Shown here: in pieces, positions 11,301-19,600 of the stretch
Numbering within the stretch: the stretch's first letter is position 1
Layout: every line of letters starts with the position of its first letter
NCBI GenBank assembly: GCA_030710605.1
Contig: CP092863.1
Location: forward strand, 120,757,586-120,821,585
From: Cordylochernes scorpioides
Lineage: Eukaryota; Arthropoda; Arachnida; Pseudoscorpiones; Chernetidae
Direction: 5' to 3'
Length of the DNA: 64,000 nt
Position numbers and translations under genes: made by a program
Notes under the pieces: generated by a model
Seen by the model: the letters and a program-made list of their open reading frames with translations, nothing else
What the model was told of the DNA's origin: nothing
The model's database searches: none

Positions 11301-12304
11301 AACATCTGTCGGATCTGACTGCGTATTTCCCGTTGGTCGCATATCGGTACCCTATATGGGCGGATGGTGACGACTTTGTCGGAGTTGGTGGCGATTCTTA
11401 CTGGGGGAACCTTTAGGCATGGGACCGCGAATTTGTTCCGGGAGAACACGTGTTGGTATTGGCGCAATAGCGCCGGGAATTGAGGTGGATACGGTGGCTG
11501 CGGTTGATTGTCTATGGGGATCCCTGGGAGGTGTTCTGGTGATAATGGGTGGTGTGTGTGGTACATGGAATGGTGTGTGGAATGGGGATGTTTGGGTGTA
11601 TGGTGAAGGTGGTCCGTTTGGACCTTGGTGGGGTGTGAGAGGTTGGCATTGGGTGGTTGTTCTGGTACCTTGACCCTATAATAAGAGCAGTTGGCTCTAA
11701 AAAAGTTCTTTGATTGGACATGGTGCGGTGGTTGGGTGAGTCCCTGGGTTGTGGACGTGTTGTCCGAAAAATGCGCATATTGGGTATTGTTGGCGGAAGG
11801 CGGAAAAATAGTGTGGGCCTTGCATAGGTCCGCCTGGCATTCCCAATATGTGCACCTTTCGGGCAACACAGCAAAGTGGTAGGTCAGGGGCGACAAAGGT
11901 GCGTCGAGTTGGTACATAGTGCCATGTGCAAAATCGATTTTTAATTTGAATTTACGGAGGGTATTAATACCAAGTATTCCAAATGGTAGAGGGGCGTCCA
12001 CCACGTGGAATACTTCGTTTTGGGTTATGGCATGAATGGACAGGGGGAAGGTAATCTGGCCTATTGTTGGCACGTGGCCATCTATTGTCTGTAAATTTAC
12101 TATTTTTTTAGTTATTAAATTTAGGTCAGGGAAATTATTCTTTAAATTTTTATATATGGCACATGACACTAGGTTAACGGACGCACCCGTGTCTATCAGG
12201 AATGGTAGGGACAGTCCATGGGAGATTGGCAGACTAATTGTCAGGTTGACGAAAGGCCTGGTCAGTAGGCCTACCTGTTGGCTGCTGGTCTGGGGCTCCC
12301 TTGG
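8369..12304 (-). CDS. pol: Gypsy Pol polyprotein (protease, RT, RNase H, integrase)
   Basis: Cuts itself from Gag-Pol, copies the element RNA into DNA and integrates it. The frame opens at 12304, overlaps the end of gag by 71 bases and is +1 relative to gag, so Pol is probably made by frameshifting; there is no obvious ATG start. Protease active site DTGAS lies just upstream of the GTG at 12169. Counting residues from that GTG: RT about 290-460 with YFDD at 418-421; RNase H with D567, E607/E609 and D634; integrase zinc site H739, H744, C774, C777; catalytic D807, D865 and E901 (D,D-35-E); GPY/F module near 1024. A ~100-residue tail after integrase (1165-1266) is strongly hydrophobic with one or two possible membrane helices, which is unusual. 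The stop is at 8369. All catalytic residues are present. Confidence 0.95.
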   Translation of the reverse strand, partial: PREPQTSSQQVGLLTRPFVNLTISLPISHGLSLPFLIDTGASVNLVSCAIYKNLKNNFPDLNLITKKIVNLQTIDGHVPTIGQITFPLSIHAITQNEVFHVVDAPLPFGILGINTLRKFKLKIDFAHGTMYQLDAPLSPLTYHFAVLPERCTYWECQADLCKAHTIFPPSANNTQYAHFSDNTSTTQGLTQPPHHVQSKNFFRANCSYYRVKVPEQPPNANLSHPTKVQTDHLHHTPKHPHSTHHSMYHTHHPLSPEHLPGIPIDNQPQPPYPPQFPALLRQYQHVFSRNKFAVPCLKVPPVRIATNSDKVVTIRPYRVPICDQREIRSQIRQMLDNDIIEPSYSPFSSPVTLVTKRDKTKRFCIDYRKVNEVISSDVHPLPRIEDILDRLARAKYFSTADVSSAYWQVPIHPDSRPLLAFATIDGLYQPTRLPFGLKTSPQIYERAINQVLQGHGLDCVAHYFDDFVIYSETLEEHQEHLRRFFAFCDAENLQLNLTKCEFFRQTIEFLGYTITAGTTTPLIRNTDVIHAIPPPNNRKTLQSFLGAVNVYNKFIPDYARLRTPLNNLLKKDVTWDWDDKCQKAFTSLKESLTQHPVLHLYKDELPCQVYCDASTLGIAGVLKQVHSAGKAYPVQYFSRALRVHERNYTISELECLAIVESVEKFRVYLMGRKFTIFSDHHALQWLKTIKNPSGRLFRWSLRLSCYEYEVRYIKGSLQHEADLLSRNPFCGFLDATIIKNHQLTPSGESKLTIDRNGLQTLKRRGVTKIVVPDALVPDLLTKVHSRYNHPGISQMTRLISPQYYWKGMSEDISKTTKACAICQSTKTPRGPTFGELGQLPVATQPFDLVALDTIAGLAKYGNAKAYLHVVVDHFSRYTWTFPSKSTSLTTYQQVIKRVLQDGSPKRLLTDRAPAFTSPKFRKFLINRNIHPLLTTSNNPQANGLCERLNATLTGKLRLLHLENPKAAWTKLAKRVTVVYNNTPHSVTGFPPGYLMFGVLPPELTEHVNPYPVLTTARRIAHERTQAKHLKDKHAYDQQHKTPHFEPGDLVLVKVYHHPNTGKLAPYFTGPYEILEIISPNVVRINRPNQPLNRNTDTVHVNKLQYYNENIRYIAPPTLIPHPAKPQSRTLPPLFEHLTPDLFTVERFAPTIGNCTTTTPVDPQCNIIAQRDIPQPAISRPTHITKVKTPIPTVRADPKPLPLQARFFRNVKTFPLFHLLYLINLFILPTVLLPMATLLYVSVYTLQPNRLFQLQEALFEITIAVVELIHRTIGIILPELWTILVHSHALVALIGEIIGEIFQTLFRARQVE

Positions 12305-13229
12305 TTATCCCAGTGGCTTGTGCGCGTGACGCTTGGTGATGGGGCTGGGCTCGCGGCCGTTGTTCCGCTAGTTGCGCGGAGCGCGCTGCTCGTGCGTCTC
12401 CGGAGGCACGGGGCAACTGCGGGGCTTGTCTGAGACGACACTCAGAGTGCCAGTGTAGTCCACCACAAAAACGGCAGTCTGTTGGCGGGGTCGACCTGGT
12501 TGGCACTGTTCTTGGACTAGGTCGCACCGGTGCGTAGGGGCCCAGTAGGGGTGGTGCGTGCTCGTCTGGGTGCCTTGGAGATGGTGCGCCGCTGCCGCGG
12601 ATCCGCTGCACCAGCCGGAACCATGCACCTAGGTTCTCTGGCGGCACAATGCGGACGAGGCGCTGGTGGGAGGGTGGCAGCCCCTCGGTGAGCGTCTCCA
12701 AGATGACCTCTTGTGGGAGGCCCAGTTGTAGACCCAGCGCGGTCTTATTCCGATAGTATTCTTCCAGGTTGGGCTGTCCGGCCAGCTTCATGGAGAAGTA
12801 TTGGGCATACGTGGCCTCATTGGTCTCCGGATAGAGATCCAGGAAGGTCTGTCTCACCTGGATGTAATGTTGGGTCTCCATCCGAAGCCTCCTGAAGTGT
12901 TCTAGCGGTTTGTTGTTCAGGTAACGGGGTAGGCGGAGCACTTTTTCCGTGTTGGTGAGACCATCCCAGTCTGTTTTCTGGTCATATGTCCGAAAGAACT
13001 GTGCGGCTGGGTAGGTCCCGTCGAAGCTCTGGACTTCTATCTCCGTCCGATGGGTCACGCGGTCGCTGGTGGTCTGAAGGGCAGATAAACACGCCGCGAG
13101 GCGTGCCAAGACGGCCGGCAACTCTGCCGACGGAGGGGGTGGTTCTATTTTGGGAGTACTTACGGCGGGGTTGTTTTCTCCCTCTGCGGTGTATTCCTCC
13201 GCGTCTTGCGTTTCGTTTTTCTCGTCCAT
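12234..13229 (-). CDS. gag: Gypsy Gag protein
   Basis: Structural protein that forms the virus-like particle and packages element RNA. 331 residues, starting with the ATG at 13229, only 13 bases inside the 5' LTR boundary. The N-terminus is acidic and proline-rich, the capsid-like region is about 60-215, and one zinc knuckle of the CX2CX3HX4C type (C252, C255, H259, C264) is followed by a long basic, Gln/Arg/Pro-rich tail. This arrangement is usual for invertebrate Ty3/Gypsy Gag. The end overlaps the pol frame by 71 bases. Within the overlap the gag frame contains a GGT AGG C stretch, a rare-codon context like that used in some +1 shifts; this site is only a guess. Confidence 0.9.
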   Translation of the reverse strand: MDEKNETQDAEEYTAEGENNPAVSTPKIEPPPPSAELPAVLARLAACLSALQTTSDRVTHRTEIEVQSFDGTYPAAQFFRTYDQKTDWDGLTNTEKVLRLPRYLNNKPLEHFRRLRMETQHYIQVRQTFLDLYPETNEATYAQYFSMKLAGQPNLEEYYRNKTALGLQLGLPQEVILETLTEGLPPSHQRLVRIVPPENLGAWFRLVQRIRGSGAPSPRHPDEHAPPLLGPYAPVRPSPRTVPTRSTPPTDCRFCGGLHWHSECRLRQAPQLPRASGDARAARSAQLAEQRPRAQPHHQASRAQATGITKGAPDQQPTGRPTDQAFRQPDN

Positions 13230-13242
13230 CCTGTCGACTCTC

Positions 13243-13876
13243 TGTGATATAAAAAAAATGAATGCTTGTCGACTTCACTGTGATAAAGTGCTTTGTCCTG
13301 AGAATCCTCGGGAGTGGATGGGATTTTGTATGTTTGGGCAGTCGTTATCAATGGCGGTGGATGAAAAAATCGGCACACTATATCGATTAATGAATCACAA
13401 AACACCTCGGAATATTAATCATTGGCGGCTCGGGAGAGGAGATGGAAGGATTTTCGCGATTAAATTGGATTGAGATGACTCACATCTTGGACCTCGAGGC
13501 ACTACTTTTAGAAGATGCACACACACGTCTTGACACACACGTTACCGACCGAACTCTGGTTGCCCCGCCCCCCGGCTTGGGTCATGTGGGACCCTGCTTG
13601 ACCTTTGATTGGTCCCTGTCTCTGTCGGCCATGATGGTTGGTCGGGAAGGAGCTTTGCCTAACATCCCAATCTCTCAGGACATTCAACTCTGGAATATGA
13701 GGGCCTCTTTGTTCTAAGTGACCTAGATACACGACTTGGATCTGTCGTTCTTTTCTCTTCTACTTCTTCCATCTCCACGTCCTTTGACTGCCATCTTTAT
13801 TTGAATCCATACAGAATACATTATATCCAACATGGTACATAATTATTTATTAGACAATATTCTTTATAATATTACA
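13243..13876 (-). repeat. 5' LTR of the Gypsy element
   Basis: 634 bp, identical to 6731-7364 except C at 13518 for A at 7006. In element orientation it starts TGTAATATT and ends TATATCACA, followed at once by the gag leader. The right flank is (TA)n. Confidence 0.93.
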
Positions 13877-13890
13877 TATATATATATATA

Positions 13891-14378
13891 TATTAAAAAT
13901 GGCATATCCTGACCAGGAGCACATGTGCTTTTCAGAAGGCAGAGCGCCATCTGGTGGAACAGAAATCAACTATTCATTGATTTAGCCTGTTCCCTGATAT
14001 TTGGTCAACCCAATTTCTTGATAAATCAAGAAAAGCCATCCACGAACGCGTTTCGCGCTTTTGGCGCTCGTCAGCGTGGAGTAGGCTGAACCATTGCGAC
14101 CAAAAAATAATTTTTGATCCCAATGGCTTCCCGAAAAACCAAGAAATGGGTATTTAAGGCCAAACTTGCGTAAATACGCTTAGCACATTAAAAAACGAAA
14201 GAAAAAAATAAAAGATAAAAAGATCAGGTGTTGAAATCAATATTAAAAATGGCATATCCTGACCAGGAGCACATGTGCTTTTCAGAAGGCAGAGCGCCAT
14301 CTGGTGGAACAGAAATCAACTATTCATTGATTTAGCCTGTTCCCTGATATTTGGTCAACCCAATTTCTTGATAAATCA
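13891..14378 (-). mobile_element. Family B hammerhead element, head-to-tail partial dimer
   Basis: A complete 350-bp unit (13891-14240) is followed without a gap by a second partial unit (14241-14378) identical in the shared part. Blocks: ATGGCATATCCTGACCAGGA, GCGCCATCT (13944-13952), TTGATAAATCAAG, a hammerhead ribozyme on the minus strand, then a ~160-bp tail with AAGAAATGGGTATTTAAGGC. (TA)n borders both sides. Tandem units each carrying a self-cleaving motif are the hallmark of retrozymes and hammerhead Penelope terminal repeats; this assignment is inference. Confidence 0.8.
14039..14080 (-). ncRNA. Hammerhead ribozyme, type I (family B)
   Basis: Minus strand: stem I UCCACG/CGUGGA perfect; CUGACGA core (position 7 may be any base); helix II GCGC-CAAAA-GCGC; GAA; helix III ACGCGU; cleavage triplet GUU rather than the preferred GUC. 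All required core bases are present. GUU triplets cleave more slowly, so moderate activity is expected. Confidence 0.82.
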
Positions 14379-14415
14379 ATATATATATATGTTTGAAAAT
14401 AGAGCAATCCATTTA

Positions 14416-14964
14416 TTATATTATTTAAAAATGCCTATTTTGGATCAAAAGGTTTTATTTCCGATATTTCGTGTGGCAACTCGCCAAACTTCTTCGGGGA
14501 ACAAGATTGTTTTGATAAGCTCGCGTATCAATTCACGCGTATGTACAACTGCTATAAAATTTTTAAAATATCTAAAATCTACAATATGCATGTTTATAAA
14601 TATAATTAATAATAATAAAATGATATATAAAATATTAATATATAGAGAATAAATAAATATATACATTTAAAATAGAAGAATTGAAAATCAGTAATTTGTT
14701 ATATATATATATGTGTGTATAGTAGTGGGCTATATGGTTTTAAATTGTAAGTATAATTGAGGAATGTCTATTTTTCGATTGATACTATTTTTATCTTCTA
14801 TTGAGGTCCAGCTTTCTAGAAAAAGTCTTGAATGTTTGTCCTTGATATTTTGATATACTATTTCAGTTGAGTCAAAATTTAGTATGTGATCCTGTTTCAG
14901 TGCGTGGTCTACTAAAAGGGAAAGAGGGCTATAGTTTTGAAGGGATGTCCGGTGTTGATTGGTT
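14416..14964 (-). repeat. Inverted left arm of the Penelope-like element
   Basis: Reverse complement of 15769-16317. It contains the last ~235 coding bases of the RT/GIY-YIG ORF in antisense and the 3' non-coding end. It carries the hairpin TTTGGC...GCCA with CGAAATATC, a hammerhead-shaped but core-less structure. The arm changes to sense sequence at GATTGGTT (14957-14964), a likely template-switch microhomology. Confidence 0.8.
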
Positions 14965-16003
14965 TAATTACAAGAATCAATACTACAAACAGATCAAAGG
15001 CCTCCCGATGGGCAACCCAATATCTTCAGCTCTGGCAAACATTTTCATGAATAATATTGACCAATTAATAATAGATAATAAGCAGCTAAAAATAACATTC
15101 TGGAAAAGATATATTGACGATATTCTTTGCATAACCGAAAACAACAATACAATAAGCATTCTGAATTTCTTGAACAATATAAAACCATTTCTCACATTTA
15201 CACATGAAATAGAAGAAAAAAACTCTTTATCATTCTTAGATATAATTCTCACCAGAAACAGCTCTAAAATAGAAACAGGCATTTACCGCAAGCCAACTCA
15301 CACAGGTGGTTACTTGAATTTCAGCTCATTCGGCCCTATTAACCATAAAATATCTGTCATAAAAACCCTATCAAAAAGAATATCTACTCATTGCTCTAAT
15401 AATCTAGAAAAAGTACAACAAGAAAGAATAATACTAATGAATGAATTACAAAGCAATAGTTATCCCACAGAATTTATCAAAAGACAATTCTACAGATCAA
15501 CATTCATCCCTCCTTCCAATAGCCAATCTCATAAATCATATTGCACGCTTCCGTACAGCTACGGCATCGAAAGAATCAGTAGAGCCCTCAAGAAGTACAA
15601 CATCAAGACGATATACCAGACACCATCCAACTTAAAAACACTTCTCCGCCATCCCGATACCAAACATAACACAAACAACAGTCAAAAATCCAACCTCATT
15701 TACAGAATCCCGTGCCGATCTTGCCCAGCTACATACATAGGAGAGACAGGGAAAACTCTAGAAGAAAGAACCAATCAACACCGGACAGCCCTTCAAAACT
15801 ATAGCCCTCTTTCCCTTTTAGTAGACCACGCACTGAAACAGGACCACATACCAAATTTTGACTCAACTGAAATAGTATATCAAAATATCAAGGACAAACA
15901 TTCAAGACTTTTTCTAGAAAGCTGGACCTCAATAGAAGATAAAATCAGTATCAATCGAAAAATAGACATTCCTCAATTATACTTACAATTTAAAACCATA
16001 TAG
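14867..16003 (+). CDS. Penelope-like reverse transcriptase with GIY-YIG endonuclease (5'-truncated)
   Basis: RT/endonuclease of an EN+ Penelope-like element: the GIY-YIG domain nicks target DNA and the RT copies element RNA there. The open frame is 378 codons, but the first ~30 come from the inverted arm; authentic coding starts near W32. Visible: GLPMG (45-49), catalytic YIDD (82-85), SFLD (122-125), the YRKPT thumb-like block near 140-144, then GIY-YIG with LIYRIPC (277-283), C286, YIGETG (290-295), E300, H305 and H321. The frame ends 14 bases before the ATAGCCC block of the 3' non-coding end. N-terminal RT motifs are absent because of truncation, so this copy cannot be active although it has no stops. 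It may be a decayed relative of the enzyme that moved the hammerhead repeats nearby. Confidence 0.88.
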   Translation: MSQNLVCDPVSVRGLLKGKEGYSFEGMSGVDWFNYKNQYYKQIKGLPMGNPISSALANIFMNNIDQLIIDNKQLKITFWKRYIDDILCITENNNTISILNFLNNIKPFLTFTHEIEEKNSLSFLDIILTRNSSKIETGIYRKPTHTGGYLNFSSFGPINHKISVIKTLSKRISTHCSNNLEKVQQERIILMNELQSNSYPTEFIKRQFYRSTFIPPSNSQSHKSYCTLPYSYGIERISRALKKYNIKTIYQTPSNLKTLLRHPDTKHNTNNSQKSNLIYRIPCRSCPATYIGETGKTLEERTNQHRTALQNYSPLSLLVDHALKQDHIPNFDSTEIVYQNIKDKHSRLFLESWTSIEDKISINRKIDIPQLYLQFKTI

Positions 16004-16317
16004 CCCACTACTATACACACATATATATATACAACAAATTACTGATTTTCAATTCTTTTATTTTAAATGTATATATTTATTTATTCTCTATATATTAATA
16101 TTTTATATATCATTTTATTATTATTAATTATATTTATAAACATGCATATTGTAGATTTTAGATATTTTAAAAATTTTATAGCAGTTGTACATACGCGTGA
16201 ATTGATACGCGAGCTTATCAAAACAATCTTGTTCCCCGAAGAAGTTTGGCGAGTTGTCACACGAAATATCGGAAATAAAACCTTTTGATCCAAAATAGGC
16301 ATTTTTAAATAATATAT
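15769..16317 (+). repeat. Right arm (sense 3' end) of the Penelope-like element
   Basis: 3' end of the RT/GIY-YIG ORF plus ~310 bp of non-coding sequence, repeated inverted at 14416-14964. The non-coding part has CCCCGAAGAAGTTTGGCGAG and CGAAATATCGG, which align in shape with the hammerhead repeats. Confidence 0.8.
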
Positions 16318-16329
16318 ATATATATATAT

Positions 16330-16690
16330 GAAAAATAATTATAAAAATAAAAATGGTCAGTGGTTGATATTGAAAACAAAAAAGGCATATTATGATCTAT
16401 TCACATGAGGCTTTTGGATCGCGTCTTGCCATACCATGGTTTCGGGCTTTGTCCCTCATCAGTAAAGATGCGGCTTTGATTTCATAACAATCTTCGAGGG
16501 GTGTTATGAAATCGGTCAAATTGGCCAAAATAATATTGTTATTTATTCTTCCTTACTAAATTCACGTTTTTTACAGAGGTGATGAATTAAATACATTGTT
16601 TTAATACATAATTAAAGGGAGAGGCGCCTCTTTGGGTACGTGAATATTTATCCAAAGTATGGGCTAACATGTCCTTCAACAGGATCAAAC
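16330..16690 (-). mobile_element. Family C-like hammerhead repeat
   Basis: Contains GGCATATTATGATC, a hammerhead on the minus strand (16421-16473), GGGGTGTTATGAAATCGG and GAGAGGCGCCTCTTTGGG. It begins after a (TA)n tract and runs into the start of the 112-bp satellite, so the satellite may have begun inside it. Confidence 0.55.
16421..16473 (-). ncRNA. Hammerhead ribozyme, intact core, irregular stem I
   Basis: Minus strand: CUGAUGA, helix II GGGAC-AAA-GCCC (one bulge), GAA, helix III ACCAUGGU, cleavage triplet GUA. Stem I is AAGACGC with GCAUCUU outside a small internal loop. Core bases are all conserved; the extended helix III differs from families A and B. Confidence 0.65.
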
Positions 16691-19600
16691 CATCCTCTAC
16701 GTGGGGAGAAGCAGCACAAGTAAGGGACTGTCCTGTACTACGGTGTCGTGAGCCGCTACGGTAACCGTGAACAGGGAACTCTGAAATGTGGCTGACTAAC
16801 GGGGCAATGGCACCTCTCCTTTCCATGGAGTAACACAAGTAAGGGACTGCCCTGTAGTACGGTGTCGTGAGCCGCTACGGTAACTGTGAACAGGGAACTG
16901 TGGCTGACTAACAGGGCAATGGTACCTCTCCTTTCCATGGAGTAACACAAGTAAGGGACTGCCCTGTAGTACGGTGTCGTGAGCCGCTACGGTAACCGTG
17001 AACAGGGAACTGTGGCTGACTAACAGGGCAATGGTACCTCTCCTTTCCATGGAGCAACACAAGTAAGGGACTGCCCTGTAGTACGGTGTCATGAGCCGCT
17101 ACGGTAACTGTGAACAGGGAACTGTGGCTGACTAACAGGGCAATGGTACCTCTCCTTTCCATGGAGTAACACAAGTAAGGGACTGCCCTGTAGTACGGTG
17201 TCGTGAGCCGCTACGGTAACTGTGAACAGGGAACTGTGGCTGACTAACAGGGCAATGGTACCTCTCCTTTCCATGGAGTAACACAAGTAAGGGACTGCCC
17301 TGTAGTACGGTGTCGTGAGCCGCTACGGTAACTGTGAACAGGGAACTCTGAAATGTGGCTGACTAACAGGGCAATGGTACCTCTCCTTTCCATGGAGTAA
17401 CACAAGTAAGGGACTGCCCTGTAGTACGGTGTCGTGAGCCGCTACGGTAACCGTGAACAGGGAACTGTGGCTGACTAACAGGGCAATGGTACCTCTCCTT
17501 TCCATGGAGCAACACAAGTAAGGGACTGCCCTGTAGTACGGTGTCGTGAGCCGCTACGGTAACTGTGAACAGGGAACTGTGGCTGACTAACAGGGCAATG
17601 GTACCTCTCCTTTCCATGGAGTAACACAAGTAAGGGACTGCCCTGTAGTACGGTGTCGTGAGCCGCTACGGTAACTGTGAACAGGGAACTGTGGCTGACT
17701 AACAGGGCAATGGTACCTCTCCTTTCCATGGAGTAACACAAGTAAGGGACTGCCCTGTAGTACGGTGTCGTGAGCCGCTACGGTAACTGTGAACAGGGAA
17801 CTGTGGCTGACTAACAGGGCAATGGTACCTCTCCTTTCCATGGAGTAACACAAGTAAGGGACTGCCCTGTAGTACGGTGTCGTGAGCCGCTACGGTAACT
17901 GTGAACAGGGAACTCTGAAATGTGGCTGACTAACAGGGCAATGGTACCTCTCCTTTCCATGGAGTAACACAAGTAAGGGACTGCCCTGTAGTACGGTGTC
18001 GTGAGCCGCTACGGTAACCGTGAACAGGGAACTGTGGCTGACTAACAGGGCAATGGTACCTCTCCTTTCCATGGAGTAACACAAGTAAGGGACTGCCCTG
18101 TAGTACGGTGTCGTGAGCCGCTACGGTAACCGTGAACAGGAAACTGTGACTGACTAACAGGGCAATGGTACCTCTCCTTTCCATGGAGTAACACAAGTAA
18201 GAGACTGCCCTGTAGTACAGTGTCGTGAGCCGCTACAGTAACCGTGAACAGGGAATTCTGAAATGTGGCTGACTAACAGGGCAATGGTACCTCTCCTTTC
18301 CATGGAGTAACACAAGTAAGGGACTGCCCTGTAGTACGGTGTCGTGAACCTCTACGGTAACTGTGAACAGGGAACTCTGAAATGTGGCTGACTAACAGGG
18401 CAATGGTACCTCTCCTTTCCATGGAGTAACACAAGTAAGGGACTGCCCTGTAGTACGGTGTCGTGAGCCGCTACGGTAACCGTGAACAGGAAACTGTGAC
18501 TGACTAACAGGGCAATGGTACCTCTCCTTTCCATGGAGTAACACAAGTAAGGGACTGCCCTGTAGTACGGTGTCGTGAGCCGCTACGGTAACCGTGAACA
18601 GGAAACTGTGACTGACTAACAGGGCAATGGTACCTCTCCTTTCCATGGAGTAACACAAGTAAGAGACTGCCCTGTAGTACAGTGTCGTGAGCCGCTACAG
18701 TAACCGTGAACAGGGAATTCTGAAATGTGGCTGACTAACGGGGCAATGGTACCTCTCCTTTCCATGGAGCAACACAAGTAAGGGACTGCCCTGTAGTACA
18801 GTGTCGTGAGCCGCTACGGTAACCGTGAACAGGGAACTGTGGCTGACTAACGGGGCAATGGTACCTCTCCTTTCCATGGAGTAACACAAGTAAGGGACTG
18901 CCCTGTAGTACGGTGTCGTGAGCCGCTACGGTAACCGGGAACAGGGAACTCTGAAATGTGGCTGACTAACGGGGCAATGGCACCTCTCCTTTCCATGGAG
19001 CAATACAAGTAAGGGACTGTCCTGTAGTACGGTGTCGTGAGCCGCTACGGTAACCGTGAACAGGGAACTGTGGCTGACTAACGGGGCAAAATGGTACCTC
19101 TCCCTTTCCATGGAGCAACACAAGTAAGGGACTGTCCTGTAGTACGGTGTCGTGAGCCGCTACGGTAACCGTGAACAGGGAACTGTGGCTGACTAACGGG
19201 GCAATGGCACCTCTCCTTTCCATGGAGCAATACAAGTAAGGGACTGTCCTGTAGTACGGTGTCGTGAGCCGCTACGGTAACCGGGAACAGGGAACTCTGA
19301 AATGTGGCTGACTAACGGGGCAATGGCACCCCCCTTTCCATGGAGCAATACAAGTAAGGGACTGTCCTGTAGTACGGTGTCGTGAGCCGCTACGGTAACC
19401 GTGAACAGGGAACTGTGGCTGACTAACGGGGCAATGGCACCTCTCCTTTCCATGGAGCAATACAAGTAAGGGACTGTCCTGTAGTACGGTGTCGTGAGCC
19501 GCTACGGTAACCGTGAACAGGGAACTGTGGCTGACTAACAGGGCAATGGTACCTCTCCTTTCCATGGAGTAACACAAGTAAGGGACTGCCCTGTAGTACG

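Larger units (their letters stand above)
6731..13876 (-). mobile_element. Complete Ty3/Gypsy LTR retrotransposon
   Basis: A full element of 7,146 bp with two 634-bp LTRs, gag and pol, all in minus orientation. It sits in a (TA)n tract, and the target duplication is probably TATA, though this is ambiguous in that context. The LTRs differ at one position by eye (7006 A, 13518 C) and both ORFs are intact, so the insertion looks recent and possibly active. No env-like ORF follows pol. I see no TGG primer-binding site directly beside the 5' LTR; gag starts 13 bases from it. Confidence 0.95.
14390..16318 (+). mobile_element. Penelope-like element (EN+), 5'-truncated snap-back copy
   Basis: One truncated copy lies between inverted copies of its own 3' end: the left arm 14416-14964 is the reverse complement of the right arm 15769-16317. 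The copy includes RT motifs and a GIY-YIG endonuclease. Ends are in (TA)n. Partially inverted, 5'-truncated copies are typical of Penelope-like elements. The outer left end shares the GAAAATAGAGCAATCC block with family E. Confidence 0.85.

Noticed and set aside
14867..14957. True N-terminus of the Penelope-like ORF
   Set aside because: The first ~30 codons are antisense to the GIY-YIG end in the inverted arm and only happen to be open.
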